In this document: positions 8,895 through 17,035 of the stretch, one piece after another | Position numbering within the stretch: the stretch's first letter is position 1 | Layout: each line of letters begins with the position of its first letter | Source of the DNA: Streptomyces sp. NRRL WC-3605 | GTDB lineage: Bacteria > Actinomycetota > Actinomycetes > Streptomycetales > Streptomycetaceae | Length of the DNA: 64,000 nucleotides | Direction: 5' to 3' | Assembly: GCF_001509795.1 (NCBI RefSeq) | Contig: NZ_LLZN01000002.1 | Span: forward strand, 400,671-464,670 | Notes under the pieces: generated by a model | The model's input: the letters and a program-made list of their open reading frames with translations, nothing else | What the model was told of the DNA's origin: nothing | The model's database searches: none | Program-made: the position numbers and the translations under genes

Positions 8895-10076
8895 TCAGGA
8901 AACGATCTCTTCGGTGACCAGTTGGTCGGCGAGGCGGCGGGCCTGGGTCAGCAGGGTGCCGTAGGTGGCCAGGGCGTCGGGGTCCTCCAGCACGCCGTCG
9001 GGCAGTTTGCGGTGCAGGGCGTCCAGGGTGCTCCGCATCTCGCCGACGACCTCGCGCAGCTCCTCGTCCACCTTCGCGTCGTAGCCGCCCGGGGCGAACC
9101 GGCTCTGCGGATAGAGGCAGATCGCATGGGCGCTGCCGCGCAGGAAGCCGGCGTACGCCTCGCTGACCGCCGGGCCCGGCCGGGGCTGCGGCCGTCCGCC
9201 GTCGCTGGACTCCAGCACCGCGCGGGTCACGCCGGAGGTGTGGACGGCGACGTAGTCGAGGACGGTCACCGCGTCGTCGTACTCCTGGCCGGGCGGCTCC
9301 TCCCCCAGTCTGCGGCGGCGCGGGTTGATCCGCAGGCTCTCGCGGCTCCAGCCGACGGCCGAGCGGGCCTGGTCCACGAGCCGGTACAGGCGCAGCGCCC
9401 GCTCGTGCAGCTGCTGTGCCGGCTCGCGGTCCCACTCGCCGGCGGCCAGCCGGTCCGCCACCGCGTCCAGGATGCGCCGGGCCTCGTCGGCCGCCTCCTC
9501 CAGCGCCACGCGCGTGCCGCGCAGATACACGGGGGGACGGATGAGCGCGTTCACGGCGACGCCGACCAGCGCCCCGAAGCCGGCCTCGGCGATCCGGGTG
9601 GTCGACGCCATGAGGGTCACCGGTCCGCTGGTCAGCACGAACAGCGCGCCCGTGGCGGCGTAGATCCCCTGGCTGCCGAGCCGTCCCCAGTTCCCCAGCA
9701 GCACCACGACCGGGAGCACCAGGGCCATGGCCAGGGTCGGGGAGTCCAGGAGCAGGGCGACACCGGTGGCGACGACGGTGCCCATGCCGATGGCCGCGAG
9801 CTGCTGCAGCCCGTGCGCGATCGACCGGAACACGGTCGACTCGACCAGCACGATCGCCACCCAGGGAGCGACGAACGCGTTGGGCGCCTTCAGCCACCAT
9901 CCGGCGACCGCCCACGCCACGCAGGCCGCGAGGGCCGCCTTGCCGGCCTGGATCGCCACGTCCCGTTCAGGTCCCGGCCGGGTCCACGCCCGCCGGGCCG
10001 ACTCTCGCAGACCACGGGCGCCCCGCCGGGCGCGCGCGGCCGTCTCACTCGTCCCCATGCCCTGCAGGTGCCACAT
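8895..10076 (-). CDS. FUSC-family / aromatic-acid-exporter-like membrane protein
   Basis: This 393-residue inner-membrane protein has about six hydrophobic helices in its first half. Examples are AALAACVAWAVAGWW and ALVLPVVVLLGNWG, and the last helix ends near ALVGVAVNALIRPP. A long cytosolic helical region makes up the second half, as in the FUSC/ArAE families linked to efflux of aromatic acids or other organic anions. The ATG at 10076 gives MWHLQGMGTSE. An ATG six codons later (10058) is preceded by GCAGGG and is an equally good start. Nothing next to it suggests a substrate. pobA is 3 kb away and not in the same operon. Confidence 0.78.
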   Translation of the reverse strand: MWHLQGMGTSETAARARRGARGLRESARRAWTRPGPERDVAIQAGKAALAACVAWAVAGWWLKAPNAFVAPWVAIVLVESTVFRSIAHGLQQLAAIGMGTVVATGVALLLDSPTLAMALVLPVVVLLGNWGRLGSQGIYAATGALFVLTSGPVTLMASTTRIAEAGFGALVGVAVNALIRPPVYLRGTRVALEEAADEARRILDAVADRLAAGEWDREPAQQLHERALRLYRLVDQARSAVGWSRESLRINPRRRRLGEEPPGQEYDDAVTVLDYVAVHTSGVTRAVLESSDGGRPQPRPGPAVSEAYAGFLRGSAHAICLYPQSRFAPGGYDAKVDEELREVVGEMRSTLDALHRKLPDGVLEDPDALATYGTLLTQARRLADQLVTEEIVS

Positions 10077-10126
10077 ATGCCGCGATGAATGCGGATCACG
10101 GCCTGATCGGCGTGCCCTGTGGCCGT

Positions 10127-10238
10127 TGTCACGCGCGCGTGCAGGCGCCCCGGTCAGGCGTCTGTCACCGCGCGCGTGAAGGCCGCCTCTGTCAGGCGTC
10201 TGTCACGCGCGCGTGGAGGCCGCCCCGGTCAGGCGTCC
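10127..10238. repeat. three tandem copies of a 36-38 bp unit spanning a stop codon
   Basis: Three head-to-tail copies lie at 10127-10162 (36 bp), 10163-10200 (38 bp) and 10201-10238 (38 bp). Each starts TGTCAC, contains a CGCGCGCGTG palindromic core and ends in GTCAGGCGTC. The third copy runs into the yigZ-like gene and carries its TGA (complement at 10229-10231). The other two repeat the same last codons and stop downstream of the gene. A related CACACGCGCGTG occurs near 12298, and CACACGCGTGTG near 10893. Confidence 0.85.
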
Positions 10239-10855
10239 CCGTACGCCTCTCCGCCGAGTTCGAGGGCGGCCGTCCCGGCGGTCGCGTCGGCGAGCCAGGC
10301 CCGGAACGCGTCGACGTCGGCGTCGGGGAGCCCGATCTCGAGGGTGACGTCCTCCGCGTAGCGCACGTCGCGCACCTCGCGGCCGGTGGACCTCAGGTCG
10401 TTCTGCACCTTGCCCGCGCGCTGGTGGTCGACGGTCACGGTGGCGAGCCGGAACCGGCGCCGGGTGAGGGTGCCCACGGCGTCCAGCGCCTCGCCGACCG
10501 CTCCGCCGTAGGCCCGGATCAGCCCGCCCGCCCCGAGCTTCACGCCCCCGTAGTACCGGGTGACGACGGCGACGACGTACCGCATGTCGCGGCGCAGCAG
10601 CATCTGGAGCATGGGGACACCGGCGGTGCCGCCGGGCTCGCCGTCGTCGCTGGCCTTCTGGACGGAGGCGTCGGCGCCGATGACGTAGGCCCAGCAGTTG
10701 TGGGTGGCGTCCGCGTGCTCCTTGCGCACCCGTGCGACGAAGTCCTGGGCCTCCTGCTCGGTGGCGGCCGGAGCGAGCGCGCAGATGAAGCGCGAGCGGT
10801 TGATCTCGGTCTCGTGCACACCCGCGCGGGCGACGGTGCGGTACTCGTCCTGCAT
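10229..10855 (-). CDS. YigZ/IMPACT family protein
   Basis: This 208-residue protein has the UPF0029 (IMPACT N-terminal) domain. It reads SRFICALAPAATEQEA, then THNCWAYVIG, DDGEPGGTAGVPML and VVAVVTRYYGGVKLGAGGL, followed by a ferredoxin-like DUF1949 domain. Bacterial YigZ proteins are poorly understood, and links to translation or nucleic-acid binding have been proposed. The ATG at 10855 starts MQDEYRTV, typical for the family. Its 3' end lies inside the tandem repeat at 10127-10238. Confidence 0.9.
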   Translation of the reverse strand: MQDEYRTVARAGVHETEINRSRFICALAPAATEQEAQDFVARVRKEHADATHNCWAYVIGADASVQKASDDGEPGGTAGVPMLQMLLRRDMRYVVAVVTRYYGGVKLGAGGLIRAYGGAVGEALDAVGTLTRRRFRLATVTVDHQRAGKVQNDLRSTGREVRDVRYAEDVTLEIGLPDADVDAFRAWLADATAGTAALELGGEAYGDA

Positions 10856-10919
10856 CCGGCCAGCCTAAGCCGCCCCGCCCCTGGCCCGGCACACGCGTGT
10901 GCGCCTGCGTGCGCGCTGG

Positions 10920-11462
10920 TCAGCCGTTCCTGCCCCGCGCCACCATGACGTCGGTCAGGAGGGCCGTGCCCGGTTCGAGGTCGCGCCAGCCGGGACCGTG
11001 CCAGGCCAGGACGGCCGCCGCCGCGGTCGGGAACTTCGTGCCGACCTCCTCCAGCAGGTCGTCGAGGCCGTCACCGGCGAGGCCGAGGACGAGGTCCTCC
11101 AGACCGGGGTTGTGCCCGACGAGCAGCAGTGTCCCGACCTCCGGGGGCACCTCGTGCACGACGGCCAGCAGGTCGGCGACGCCCGCCGCGTACAGCCGCC
11201 GGTCGTGCCGCACCGGAGGGGGCGTCCCCCACTGGCCGCACGCCAGGTCCCAGGTCTGCCGGGCGCGCAGGGCGGTGGAGCACAGGGCGAGGTCCGGCAG
11301 GCAGTCGGCCTCGGCGAGCAGCCGTCCGGCGACCGGGGCGTCACGGCGGCCGCGCGCGGCGAGCGGCCGTTCGTGGTCGGTGAGGTCGTCCGGCCAGGCG
11401 GACTTCGCGTGCCGCAGGACGACGAGCCGACGCAGCGGGCCCGCCCCGATGTGCGGGGTCAT
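10920..11462 (-). CDS. SixA-type histidine phosphatase
   Basis: This 180-residue protein belongs to the histidine phosphatase superfamily, SixA branch (phosphohistidine phosphatase). It has the catalytic RHAKS motif (LRRLVVLRHAKSAW, about residues 10-23) and a downstream second catalytic histidine in LLLVGHNPGLEDL. It lacks the longer insertions of phosphoglycerate mutases. Its ATG overlaps the stop of the upstream CysRS-like gene in an ATGA arrangement, so the two are co-translated. The substrate could be a phosphohistidine protein or a small phosphate ester. Confidence 0.88.
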   Translation of the reverse strand: MTPHIGAGPLRRLVVLRHAKSAWPDDLTDHERPLAARGRRDAPVAGRLLAEADCLPDLALCSTALRARQTWDLACGQWGTPPPVRHDRRLYAAGVADLLAVVHEVPPEVGTLLLVGHNPGLEDLVLGLAGDGLDDLLEEVGTKFPTAAAAVLAWHGPGWRDLEPGTALLTDVMVARGRNG

Positions 11463-12178
11463 CGCGGGCTTCCCAGGTCACGGGTGAGGTCGAGGCCCAG
11501 CAGGCGGTCGGCGTGGGCGAACGTCTCGAAGCGGGCGCCGTCCGGCAGGTCGGGCTCGCTCTCCACCCGGCGCAGGACGCCGAGCACGCCGGGCACGTCC
11601 AGGTCGTCCTCCCAGGCGGTCCGCAGGTCCGTCCGCACCTCGTCGGGGACGGGCCGCGAGGGCCGCCGGGCCCAGTCGGCGACGGCGCCGCGCCAGCGCG
11701 CCAGGGTGGCGTGGGCCTCGTCGAGCGTGTCCGCGTCGAGCGCCACGGGGGCGCCCCGGCGCGTACCGAGCAGCGCGAGGCGCAGCACGGCGGGGTCGGC
11801 GTCCTCGGGCGGTGCGGACGCCTCCACGGCGGCGACGGCCACCCGCACGCCGTCGGGTTCCGTGCCGCCCTCGCGCACGACGTGCAGGACCTGCGTCTCG
11901 CCCAGCCCCGACGCGGCGTCCCGGCCGTCCTCGAAGGGGCGGATGCCGAGCGCGGCGGCGCCGGCCCTCAGCTCCGCCTGCTGCCGCTCCTCGTCGAGCA
12001 GCGCCCAGACGGGTGTGCCCCCGAGCTCCAGGGCGCGCACGAGGAGGTCCGCGACGAGCAGGACCCGCAGGGCGGTGACGTCGAAGCCCTCGGTATGCGC
12101 CTCGACCCGGGTCAGGCCCCGCCGGGCGGGCGCGGCGTCGACGGGCTGGCCGGTTCGGGCGTCGATGATGCGCAGCAC
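11459..12178 (-). CDS. degenerate cysteinyl-tRNA synthetase-like protein
   Basis: This 239-residue protein of unknown function reads like a shortened class I CysRS. The N-terminal LRIIDARTGQPV and the helix FDVTALRVLLVADLLVRALE, followed by VWALL, resemble the CysRS start and first Rossmann helix. The C-terminal AWEDDLDVPGVLGVLRRV resembles the DALR region of CysRS. I see no HIGH or KMSKS motif, and the zinc cysteines and the middle of the enzyme are missing, so catalysis is doubtful. The GTG at 12178 gives the family-like start. An ATG at 12280 would add a low-complexity Arg/Ala leader. It is coupled to the SixA-type gene by a 4-base overlap. Confidence 0.6.
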   Translation of the reverse strand: MLRIIDARTGQPVDAAPARRGLTRVEAHTEGFDVTALRVLLVADLLVRALELGGTPVWALLDEERQQAELRAGAAALGIRPFEDGRDAASGLGETQVLHVVREGGTEPDGVRVAVAAVEASAPPEDADPAVLRLALLGTRRGAPVALDADTLDEAHATLARWRGAVADWARRPSRPVPDEVRTDLRTAWEDDLDVPGVLGVLRRVESEPDLPDGARFETFAHADRLLGLDLTRDLGSPR

Positions 12179-12483
12179 GGAGCGAGCGTAGGCGCCCGAG
12201 CGGCCGTCCGCAGCCGTCCGGCGCGCTTCCCGCTCGGCGTGCCGCGCACCGGGTTCCTCGGGGGCGGGCCGGTCAGCCATTCGGCCACGGCCCGCCCACA
12301 CGCGCGTGACACCTGTCGTACCCGGGCATCGCCACCCCCTGCCGTGCGGACTGCCCGCACGGTACTGCGCACCGGACCGCCCGGACAGGCGTTCGGGTAC
12401 CCGCCCGCGCCGGGAATCGTCGCGGCCCGTCGTCCGTTGTTGCTGGGGAAGGCAGTGGGACGACGACACAGAAGGAGGCCGCG
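12179..12483. other. 305 bp divergent intergenic region
   Basis: No convincing gene is seen here. It must carry the promoters of the CysRS-like gene (left) and the CoA-binding gene (right). Visible elements are a CACACGCGCGTG motif near 12298, similar to the repeats at 10127-10238, and a GTCGTCC...GGACGAC inverted repeat near 12429-12466. The latter lies just before the AAGGAGG ribosome site of the right-hand gene. Confidence 0.5.
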
Positions 12484-12891
12484 GTGTACGGAGACGACGC
12501 GACGGTCCGCAGGATCCTCGGCGAACGCGGCGACACCTGGGCCATCGTGGGTCTGTCGTCCAACCGGCGGCGGGCGGCGTACGGCGTGGCCGACGTGCTG
12601 CGGCGTCACGGCAAGCGCGTCGTGCCGGTGCACCCGAAGGCCGAGACGGTCCACGGGGAGCAGGGTTACGCGTCGCTGGCGGACATCCCCTTCGACGTGG
12701 ACGTCGTGGACGTCTTCGTGAACAGCGACCTGGCCGGCGCGGTCGCCGACGAGGCGGTCGCCAAGGGGGCCAAGGCGGTCTGGTTCCAGCTCGGCGTCAT
12801 CGACGAGGACGCGTACGACCGCACGCGCGCGGCGGGCCTCGACATGGTCATGGACCGGTGCCCGGCGATCGAGATACCCCGCCTGGGCTGA
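12484..12891 (+). CDS. CoA-binding domain protein (YccU-like)
   Basis: This 135-residue protein consists of one CoA-binding Rossmann domain. It shows TWAIVGLSSNRRRAAYGVADVL, then VVPVHPKAE, DVVDVFVNSD and VWFQLGVID. The proteins are small, cytosolic and lack the catalytic domain of succinyl-CoA synthetase. They are generally annotated only as CoA-binding. The GTG at 12484 follows a strong AAGGAGG at 12471-12477. No operon partner is evident, as pobA follows after 58 bases with its own start region. Confidence 0.88.
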   Translation: MYGDDATVRRILGERGDTWAIVGLSSNRRRAAYGVADVLRRHGKRVVPVHPKAETVHGEQGYASLADIPFDVDVVDVFVNSDLAGAVADEAVAKGAKAVWFQLGVIDEDAYDRTRAAGLDMVMDRCPAIEIPRLG

Positions 12892-12949
12892 CCGGTCACC
12901 GGGCGCGCACCCCTCCCCTCCCCCGGCGGACCCCCTCCATAATGCTCGG

Positions 12950-14173
12950 GTGACTTCGACCTCCCCCCACAGCAACTCCCTTTCCCCGCAACGGTTTCCG
13001 GTCGTCATCGTGGGCGCCGGCCCGGCCGGTCTGACCGTGGGCAACATCCTGCGGGCCGCCTCCGTCGACTGCCTGGTCCTGGAGACCGAGACCCGCGCCT
13101 TCATCGAACAGCGGCCGCGTGCGGGGGTGCTGGAGGAGTGGGCCGTCCGCGGGCTGGAGCGGCGCGGGCTCGCGGACACGTTGCTGAAGCGGGCACAGCG
13201 GCACACGGAGTGCGAGTTCCGGTTCGACGGGCGGCGCCACCGGTTCGCGTACACCGAGCTGACGGGCACTCACCACTGGATGTATCCGCAGCAGTTCCTC
13301 GTCACGGACCTGGTGAGGGAGTACGCGGACGTGCGCGGCGGTGAGATCCGCTTCGGCGTGCGGGACGTCGAGGTGCACGACGTGGACGGCGACCGGCCCT
13401 CGGTGTCGTACGTGTGCCCGCGGACCGGGCGGCGCGAGGTGGTGCGGTGCGACGTCGTCGCCGGGTGCGACGGGGCGCGCGGGGTGACGCGGGCCGCGCT
13501 GCCGGCGGGCAGCGCGCGGACGTCCCGCGGCGACTACGGCATCGGGTGGCTGGCCCTGCTCGCGGAGGCGCCGCCGTCGGCCGACTGCGTCGTGTTCGGC
13601 ATGCATCCGCGCGGGTTCGCCGGCCATATGCCGCGCAGCGCCGACGTGACCCGCTACTACCTCCAGTGCCCGCCGGGCGACGATCCGGAGAACTGGCCGG
13701 AGGACCGGGTGTGGGCGGAGCTGCGGGAGCGGCTCGGGGCGGAGGGCGCGCCGCCGCTCACCGAGGGACGGCTGGTGGAGAAGCGGGTCCTGGAGATGCA
13801 CAACTACGTGGTGGAGCCGATGGCGTCCGGGCGGCTCTTCCTGGCGGGCGACGCGGCGCATCTGACCGCGCCCATAGCCGCCAAGGGCATGAATCTCGCA
13901 CTGCACGACGCCTTCCTGCTCGGCGACGCGCTGGTCGCCCGGTTCACCAAGGGCGACTCCGCCGGGCTGGACTCCTACTCCGCCACATGCCTCGAACGGG
14001 TCTGGGACTACCAGGAGTTCTCGCACTGGCTGTCCGAGGTGTACCACGGCGTCTCCTCGGGCGACCCGTACCGGGCGGGCACCACCCTGGCCCGGCTGCG
14101 CCGCGTCTTCGACTCCCCGGTGGCGGCCCGGGCGTTCGCCGGGCAGTACCTCGGACAGCCCGTCACCCCCTGA
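12950..14173 (+). CDS. pobA: 4-hydroxybenzoate 3-monooxygenase
   Basis: This 407-residue FAD hydroxylase converts 4-hydroxybenzoate to protocatechuate with NAD(P)H and O2. It has the dinucleotide motif VVIVGAGPAGLTVGN near residue 19, the EQRPRAGVLEEW segment, a central HHWMYPQQFLVTDL, and the second FAD motif LFLAGDAAHLTAPIAAKGMN. Length and motifs fit PobA closely. The usual regulator PobR and the pca genes for protocatechuate cleavage are not next to it, so the downstream pathway must be encoded elsewhere. It converges with the ArsR gene, 19 bases apart. Confidence 0.93.
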   Translation: MTSTSPHSNSLSPQRFPVVIVGAGPAGLTVGNILRAASVDCLVLETETRAFIEQRPRAGVLEEWAVRGLERRGLADTLLKRAQRHTECEFRFDGRRHRFAYTELTGTHHWMYPQQFLVTDLVREYADVRGGEIRFGVRDVEVHDVDGDRPSVSYVCPRTGRREVVRCDVVAGCDGARGVTRAALPAGSARTSRGDYGIGWLALLAEAPPSADCVVFGMHPRGFAGHMPRSADVTRYYLQCPPGDDPENWPEDRVWAELRERLGAEGAPPLTEGRLVEKRVLEMHNYVVEPMASGRLFLAGDAAHLTAPIAAKGMNLALHDAFLLGDALVARFTKGDSAGLDSYSATCLERVWDYQEFSHWLSEVYHGVSSGDPYRAGTTLARLRRVFDSPVAARAFAGQYLGQPVTP

Positions 14174-14192
14174 CGCGGGTCCGCGTGCCGCC

Positions 14193-14552
14193 TCAGTCGT
14201 GCGGCGGCCGGTCGCTGAGCCGGTGGTCCGCCACGTTCAGCGCCTCGTCGACGAGGCGGCGCAGATGGCCGTCGCGCAGGGAGTAGATCACCCGCCGCCC
14301 CTCCTTCCGCGTGTCCACCAGCCCGGCGAGCCGCAGCCGGGCCAGGTGCTGGCTGACGGCAGGCCGGGCAGCCCCGCACGCCTCGGTGAGCGTCGTGACG
14401 TCCGCCTCCCCGGTCGTGAGGGCGTGCAGCAGTGCGAGCCGGGTGCGGTCCCCGAGCAGGGCCAGGAGTTCGGCGGCCAGGGCGAACTGCTCCTCGCCCG
14501 GGCTGCGCGGATGCGCACCGTGCGCAGGTGACAGGTGCATGCGTGCGCTCAT
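14193..14552 (-). CDS. ArsR/SmtB-family metal-sensing repressor
   Basis: This 119-residue regulator has a winged helix with CGAARPAVSQHLARLRLAGLV. Near the C-terminus, DGHLRRLVDEALNVADH keeps the Asp-x-His and a later His of the alpha-5 zinc/nickel/cobalt site of CzrA/NmtR-type sensors, although the first partner-chain His is replaced. The N-terminal arm MSARMHLSPAHGAH is His-rich, as in nickel/cobalt sensors. It is divergent from a cation exporter gene whose GTG is 82 bases away, the standard sensor/exporter layout. The ATG at 14552 is used because upstream sequence belongs to the shared promoter region. Confidence 0.86.
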   Translation of the reverse strand: MSARMHLSPAHGAHPRSPGEEQFALAAELLALLGDRTRLALLHALTTGEADVTTLTEACGAARPAVSQHLARLRLAGLVDTRKEGRRVIYSLRDGHLRRLVDEALNVADHRLSDRPPHD

Positions 14553-14560
14553 ACGCACAT
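14540..14560. promoter_or_regulatory. candidate ArsR operator
   Basis: TGCGT and ACGCA arms flank GCGCTCAT at about 14541-14559, overlapping the ArsR start codon and facing the cation exporter gene. Position and symmetry suit an autoregulatory metal-sensor site, but the spacing differs from the classic 12-2-12 pattern. Confidence 0.35.
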
Positions 14561-14633
14561 AATGACTCCGTGGGCGGCCGGCCGTCCACCTCCGCGCCTG
14601 GGAGCGCGGCGAAGCGCAGCGGAAGGGGACGCC

Positions 14634-15728
14634 GTGAGTGACGGACAAGGGCACGCCGGGCACCGGCACGAGCATCCGCGCAGGCACGACCACGGACAGC
14701 CTCACGGGCACGACCACGGACACCCGCACGAGCACCCCCCGGCGCCCCTCCGGCACCGCCTCGCCCACCTCCTGCGGCCGCACTCCCACGAGACGGCCGA
14801 CAAGCTGGACCCCGCGCTGGAGTCGTCGGCGCGCGGGATGCGGGCCCTGTGGGTCTCCCTGCTGGTCCTCGGGGTGACGGCGCTGGCCCAGGCGGCCGTC
14901 GTGGCCGTCTCCGGATCGGTCGCGCTGCTCGGCGACACCGTGCACAACACCGCGGACGCGCTGACGGCCGTGCCGCTCGGGATCGCGTTCGTCCTGGGCC
15001 GGCGCGCGGCGACGCGCCGCTTCACCTACGGGTACGGCCGGGCCGAGGATCTGGCGGGCCTGGTCATCGTGCTCACCATCGCCGCGTCCGCGGTCTTCGC
15101 GGGCTGGACGGCCGTGGCCCGTCTGCTGGACCCCCGCCCCGTGGAGCACGTCCCGGTGGTGGCGGTGGCGGCGCTCATCGGCTTCGCCGGGAACGAGTGG
15201 GTGGCCCGGTACCGCATCCGGGTCGGGCGCGCCATCGGCTCGGCGGCGCTGGTCGCCGACGGGCTGCACGCCCGCACCGACGGGTTCACCTCGCTGGCGG
15301 TGCTGGCGGGCGCGGGCGGCGCGGCTCTGGGGTGGCAGTGGGCGGACCCGGTCGTGGGACTCGCCATCACGGCCGCGATCGTCCTGGTGCTGCGGGACGC
15401 GGCGCGCGAGGTGTTCCGGCGGGTGATGGACGCCGTGGACCCGGCCCTGGTGGACCGGGCCGAGCGGGCGCTGCGGGACGTGCCGGGCGTACGGGAGGTC
15501 GGCGAGCTGCGGCTGCGCTGGATCGGGCACCGGCTGCGCGCGGAGGTGGCCGTGGTCGTGGACGGTGAGGCGACGGTGCGTCGGGCGCACGCGATCGCGG
15601 TGGACGCCGAGCACGCGCTGCTGCACGCCGTCCCCCGGCTCACGGCGGCCCTGGTGCACGCCGATCCGGCGCCGGTGACGGGTGAGGAGGACCCGCACCA
15701 CGTGCTCGCGCACCACATGCCGGCCTGA
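14634..15728 (+). CDS. cation diffusion facilitator (zinc/cobalt-type exporter)
   Basis: This 364-residue membrane transporter belongs to the CDF family. A very His-rich N-terminus (about 14 His in the first 50 residues) probably binds metal. Six helices follow, with HNTAD in helix 2 and HARTD in helix 5, the HxxxD pairs that form the Zn2+ transport site. The tail ends HHVLAHHMPA. GTG at 14634 follows GGAAGGGGA. It is divergent from an ArsR-type sensor that probably represses it until metal rises. Zinc is the likeliest substrate. Cobalt or nickel cannot be excluded. Confidence 0.92.
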   Translation: MSDGQGHAGHRHEHPRRHDHGQPHGHDHGHPHEHPPAPLRHRLAHLLRPHSHETADKLDPALESSARGMRALWVSLLVLGVTALAQAAVVAVSGSVALLGDTVHNTADALTAVPLGIAFVLGRRAATRRFTYGYGRAEDLAGLVIVLTIAASAVFAGWTAVARLLDPRPVEHVPVVAVAALIGFAGNEWVARYRIRVGRAIGSAALVADGLHARTDGFTSLAVLAGAGGAALGWQWADPVVGLAITAAIVLVLRDAAREVFRRVMDAVDPALVDRAERALRDVPGVREVGELRLRWIGHRLRAEVAVVVDGEATVRRAHAIAVDAEHALLHAVPRLTAALVHADPAPVTGEEDPHHVLAHHMPA

Positions 15729-15752
15729 GGCGCGGGCGCCTCACCGGGCGTC

Positions 15753-16316
15753 TCAGCCCGCGGTGACTCCGAGCCCCTCCAGCACGACCGCGTTGGGCAG
15801 TTCGGCGAACGCCTTGCCGGGGACCAGCAGCTTGCCGCGCCGGCGGCCGCTGCCGACCAGCACGTACGGCAGGTCGACGACGGCCGGGTCGACCAGCAGG
15901 GGCCAGGACCCGGGCAGGCCGATCGGGGTGATGCCGCCGTACTCCATGCCGGTCTCGCCGGTGGCGGTGTCCATGGAGGCGAAGGACGCCTTGCGGGCGC
16001 CGAGCGTGCGGCGCACGACGCCGTTCACGTCGGCGCGGGTGGTCGACAGGACGAGGCAGGCCGCCAGCGTCGTCTCGCCGCCACGCTTCCCGGCGACGAC
16101 CACGCAGTTCGCGGACGCCTCGAGGAGGTCCTGCCCGTAGTGCTCGACGAAGACGGCGGTGTCGGCCCATCGCGGGTCGGTGTCGACATGGAGGATCTGC
16201 TCGGCGGGGACGCTGCCGTGCCAGTCGCGTACGGCGTCGGCGACGGGGCCGATCAGCTCGTCGAGGCACTCGGGAGCGGGTGTGACGGTGTCGAAGTGTC
16301 CGAGGGGTGCGTCCAT
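15753..16316 (-). CDS. YbaK/EbsC-type aminoacyl-tRNA deacylase
   Basis: This 187-residue YbaK-like domain hydrolyses mischarged tRNAs in characterised relatives. Hallmarks are NCVVVAGKRGGETTLAACLV, followed by VRRTLGARKASFASMD, the MEYGGITPIGLP loop, and VLVGSGRRRGKLLVPG near the end. The specificity (Cys-tRNAPro, Ala-tRNAPro or other) cannot be told. The gene is alone, 24 bases from the convergent CDF gene and 43 bases downstream of the XRE-cupin regulator gene. Confidence 0.9.
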   Translation of the reverse strand: MDAPLGHFDTVTPAPECLDELIGPVADAVRDWHGSVPAEQILHVDTDPRWADTAVFVEHYGQDLLEASANCVVVAGKRGGETTLAACLVLSTTRADVNGVVRRTLGARKASFASMDTATGETGMEYGGITPIGLPGSWPLLVDPAVVDLPYVLVGSGRRRGKLLVPGKAFAELPNAVVLEGLGVTAG

Positions 16317-16359
16317 GGCCGCACGCTAACAGGCGCTCGGCGGCCGCCGGAGAGACGTC

Positions 16360-16932
16360 TCAGCGTGCGGGCGGGACGGAGACGGCCAGCATCCACTCGG
16401 CCGGGACGTCGCCCTGGTTGACGTACACGTGCGGGGCGTCGGCCTCGAAGGTGGCGCTCGCCCCGGCCGGCACCCGGTGGTCCACGCCGTCGACGGTGAG
16501 GGTCAGCTCGCCGGCCGTGACGTGCACGATCTCGACGGTGCCGACGGGGTGCGCGTCCGAGCTGCTGCTCTCGCCCGGCATCATCCGCCACTGCCACATC
16601 TCCAACGGGCCGGGGGCCTCGGTGCCGGCGAGGAGCCGGCTGTGGCTGCCGGCGTCGGTGTGCCACAGCCGTACCACCTGGTCGGCCGGGACGACCCGCA
16701 CCTTCGGCCCCTGCTCATAGTCGAGGAGCGTGGTGATGCTGACGCCGAGCGCGTCGCCGATCTTGACTACGGTGCCGAGGCTGGGGTTGGTGCGGGCCTG
16801 CTCGATCTGGATGAGCATGCCGCGGCTGACGCCGGCCCGGGTCGCGAGCACGTCCAGCGTGAAGCCGCGCACCGTCCGCCAATGCTTGACGTTGCGCGCC
16901 AGGGACTGGGTCAGCAGGTCGAGGTCCGACAC
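16360..16932 (-). CDS. XRE-family regulator with cupin domain
   Basis: This 190-residue regulator has an N-terminal HTH_3 domain (WRTVRGFTLDVLATRAGVSR, then MLIQIEQARTNPSLGTVVKI) and a C-terminal cupin. The cupin carries VEIVHVTAGELTLTVDG and APHVYVNQGDVPAEW. This architecture is common in regulators of small-molecule exporters and amine or amino-acid metabolism. GTG at 16932 follows AAGGACGGA. It is divergent from an EamA exporter gene, which is the obvious target. The cupin probably senses the exported molecule. Confidence 0.88.
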   Translation of the reverse strand: MSDLDLLTQSLARNVKHWRTVRGFTLDVLATRAGVSRGMLIQIEQARTNPSLGTVVKIGDALGVSITTLLDYEQGPKVRVVPADQVVRLWHTDAGSHSRLLAGTEAPGPLEMWQWRMMPGESSSSDAHPVGTVEIVHVTAGELTLTVDGVDHRVPAGASATFEADAPHVYVNQGDVPAEWMLAVSVPPAR

Positions 16933-16948
16933 ATTCCGTCCTTGCGGA

Positions 16949-16981
16949 GTCCAATATTCTGGATGACAGGGTTCACTGGAC
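16949..16981. promoter_or_regulatory. candidate XRE operator between divergent genes
   Basis: TCCA-ATATTC-TGGA at 16950-16963 is an inverted repeat, and a further TGGAC follows at 16977-16981. A direct pair of GTGCAC motifs lies at about 16996 and 17008. Both sit between the two divergent starts (16932 and 17036), where an autoregulatory operator would be expected. Confidence 0.4.
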
Positions 16982-17035
16982 CGTACTACCGTGGGGTGCA
17001 CCCGATCGTGCACCGAACTGTACTGCGAGGCTCCT

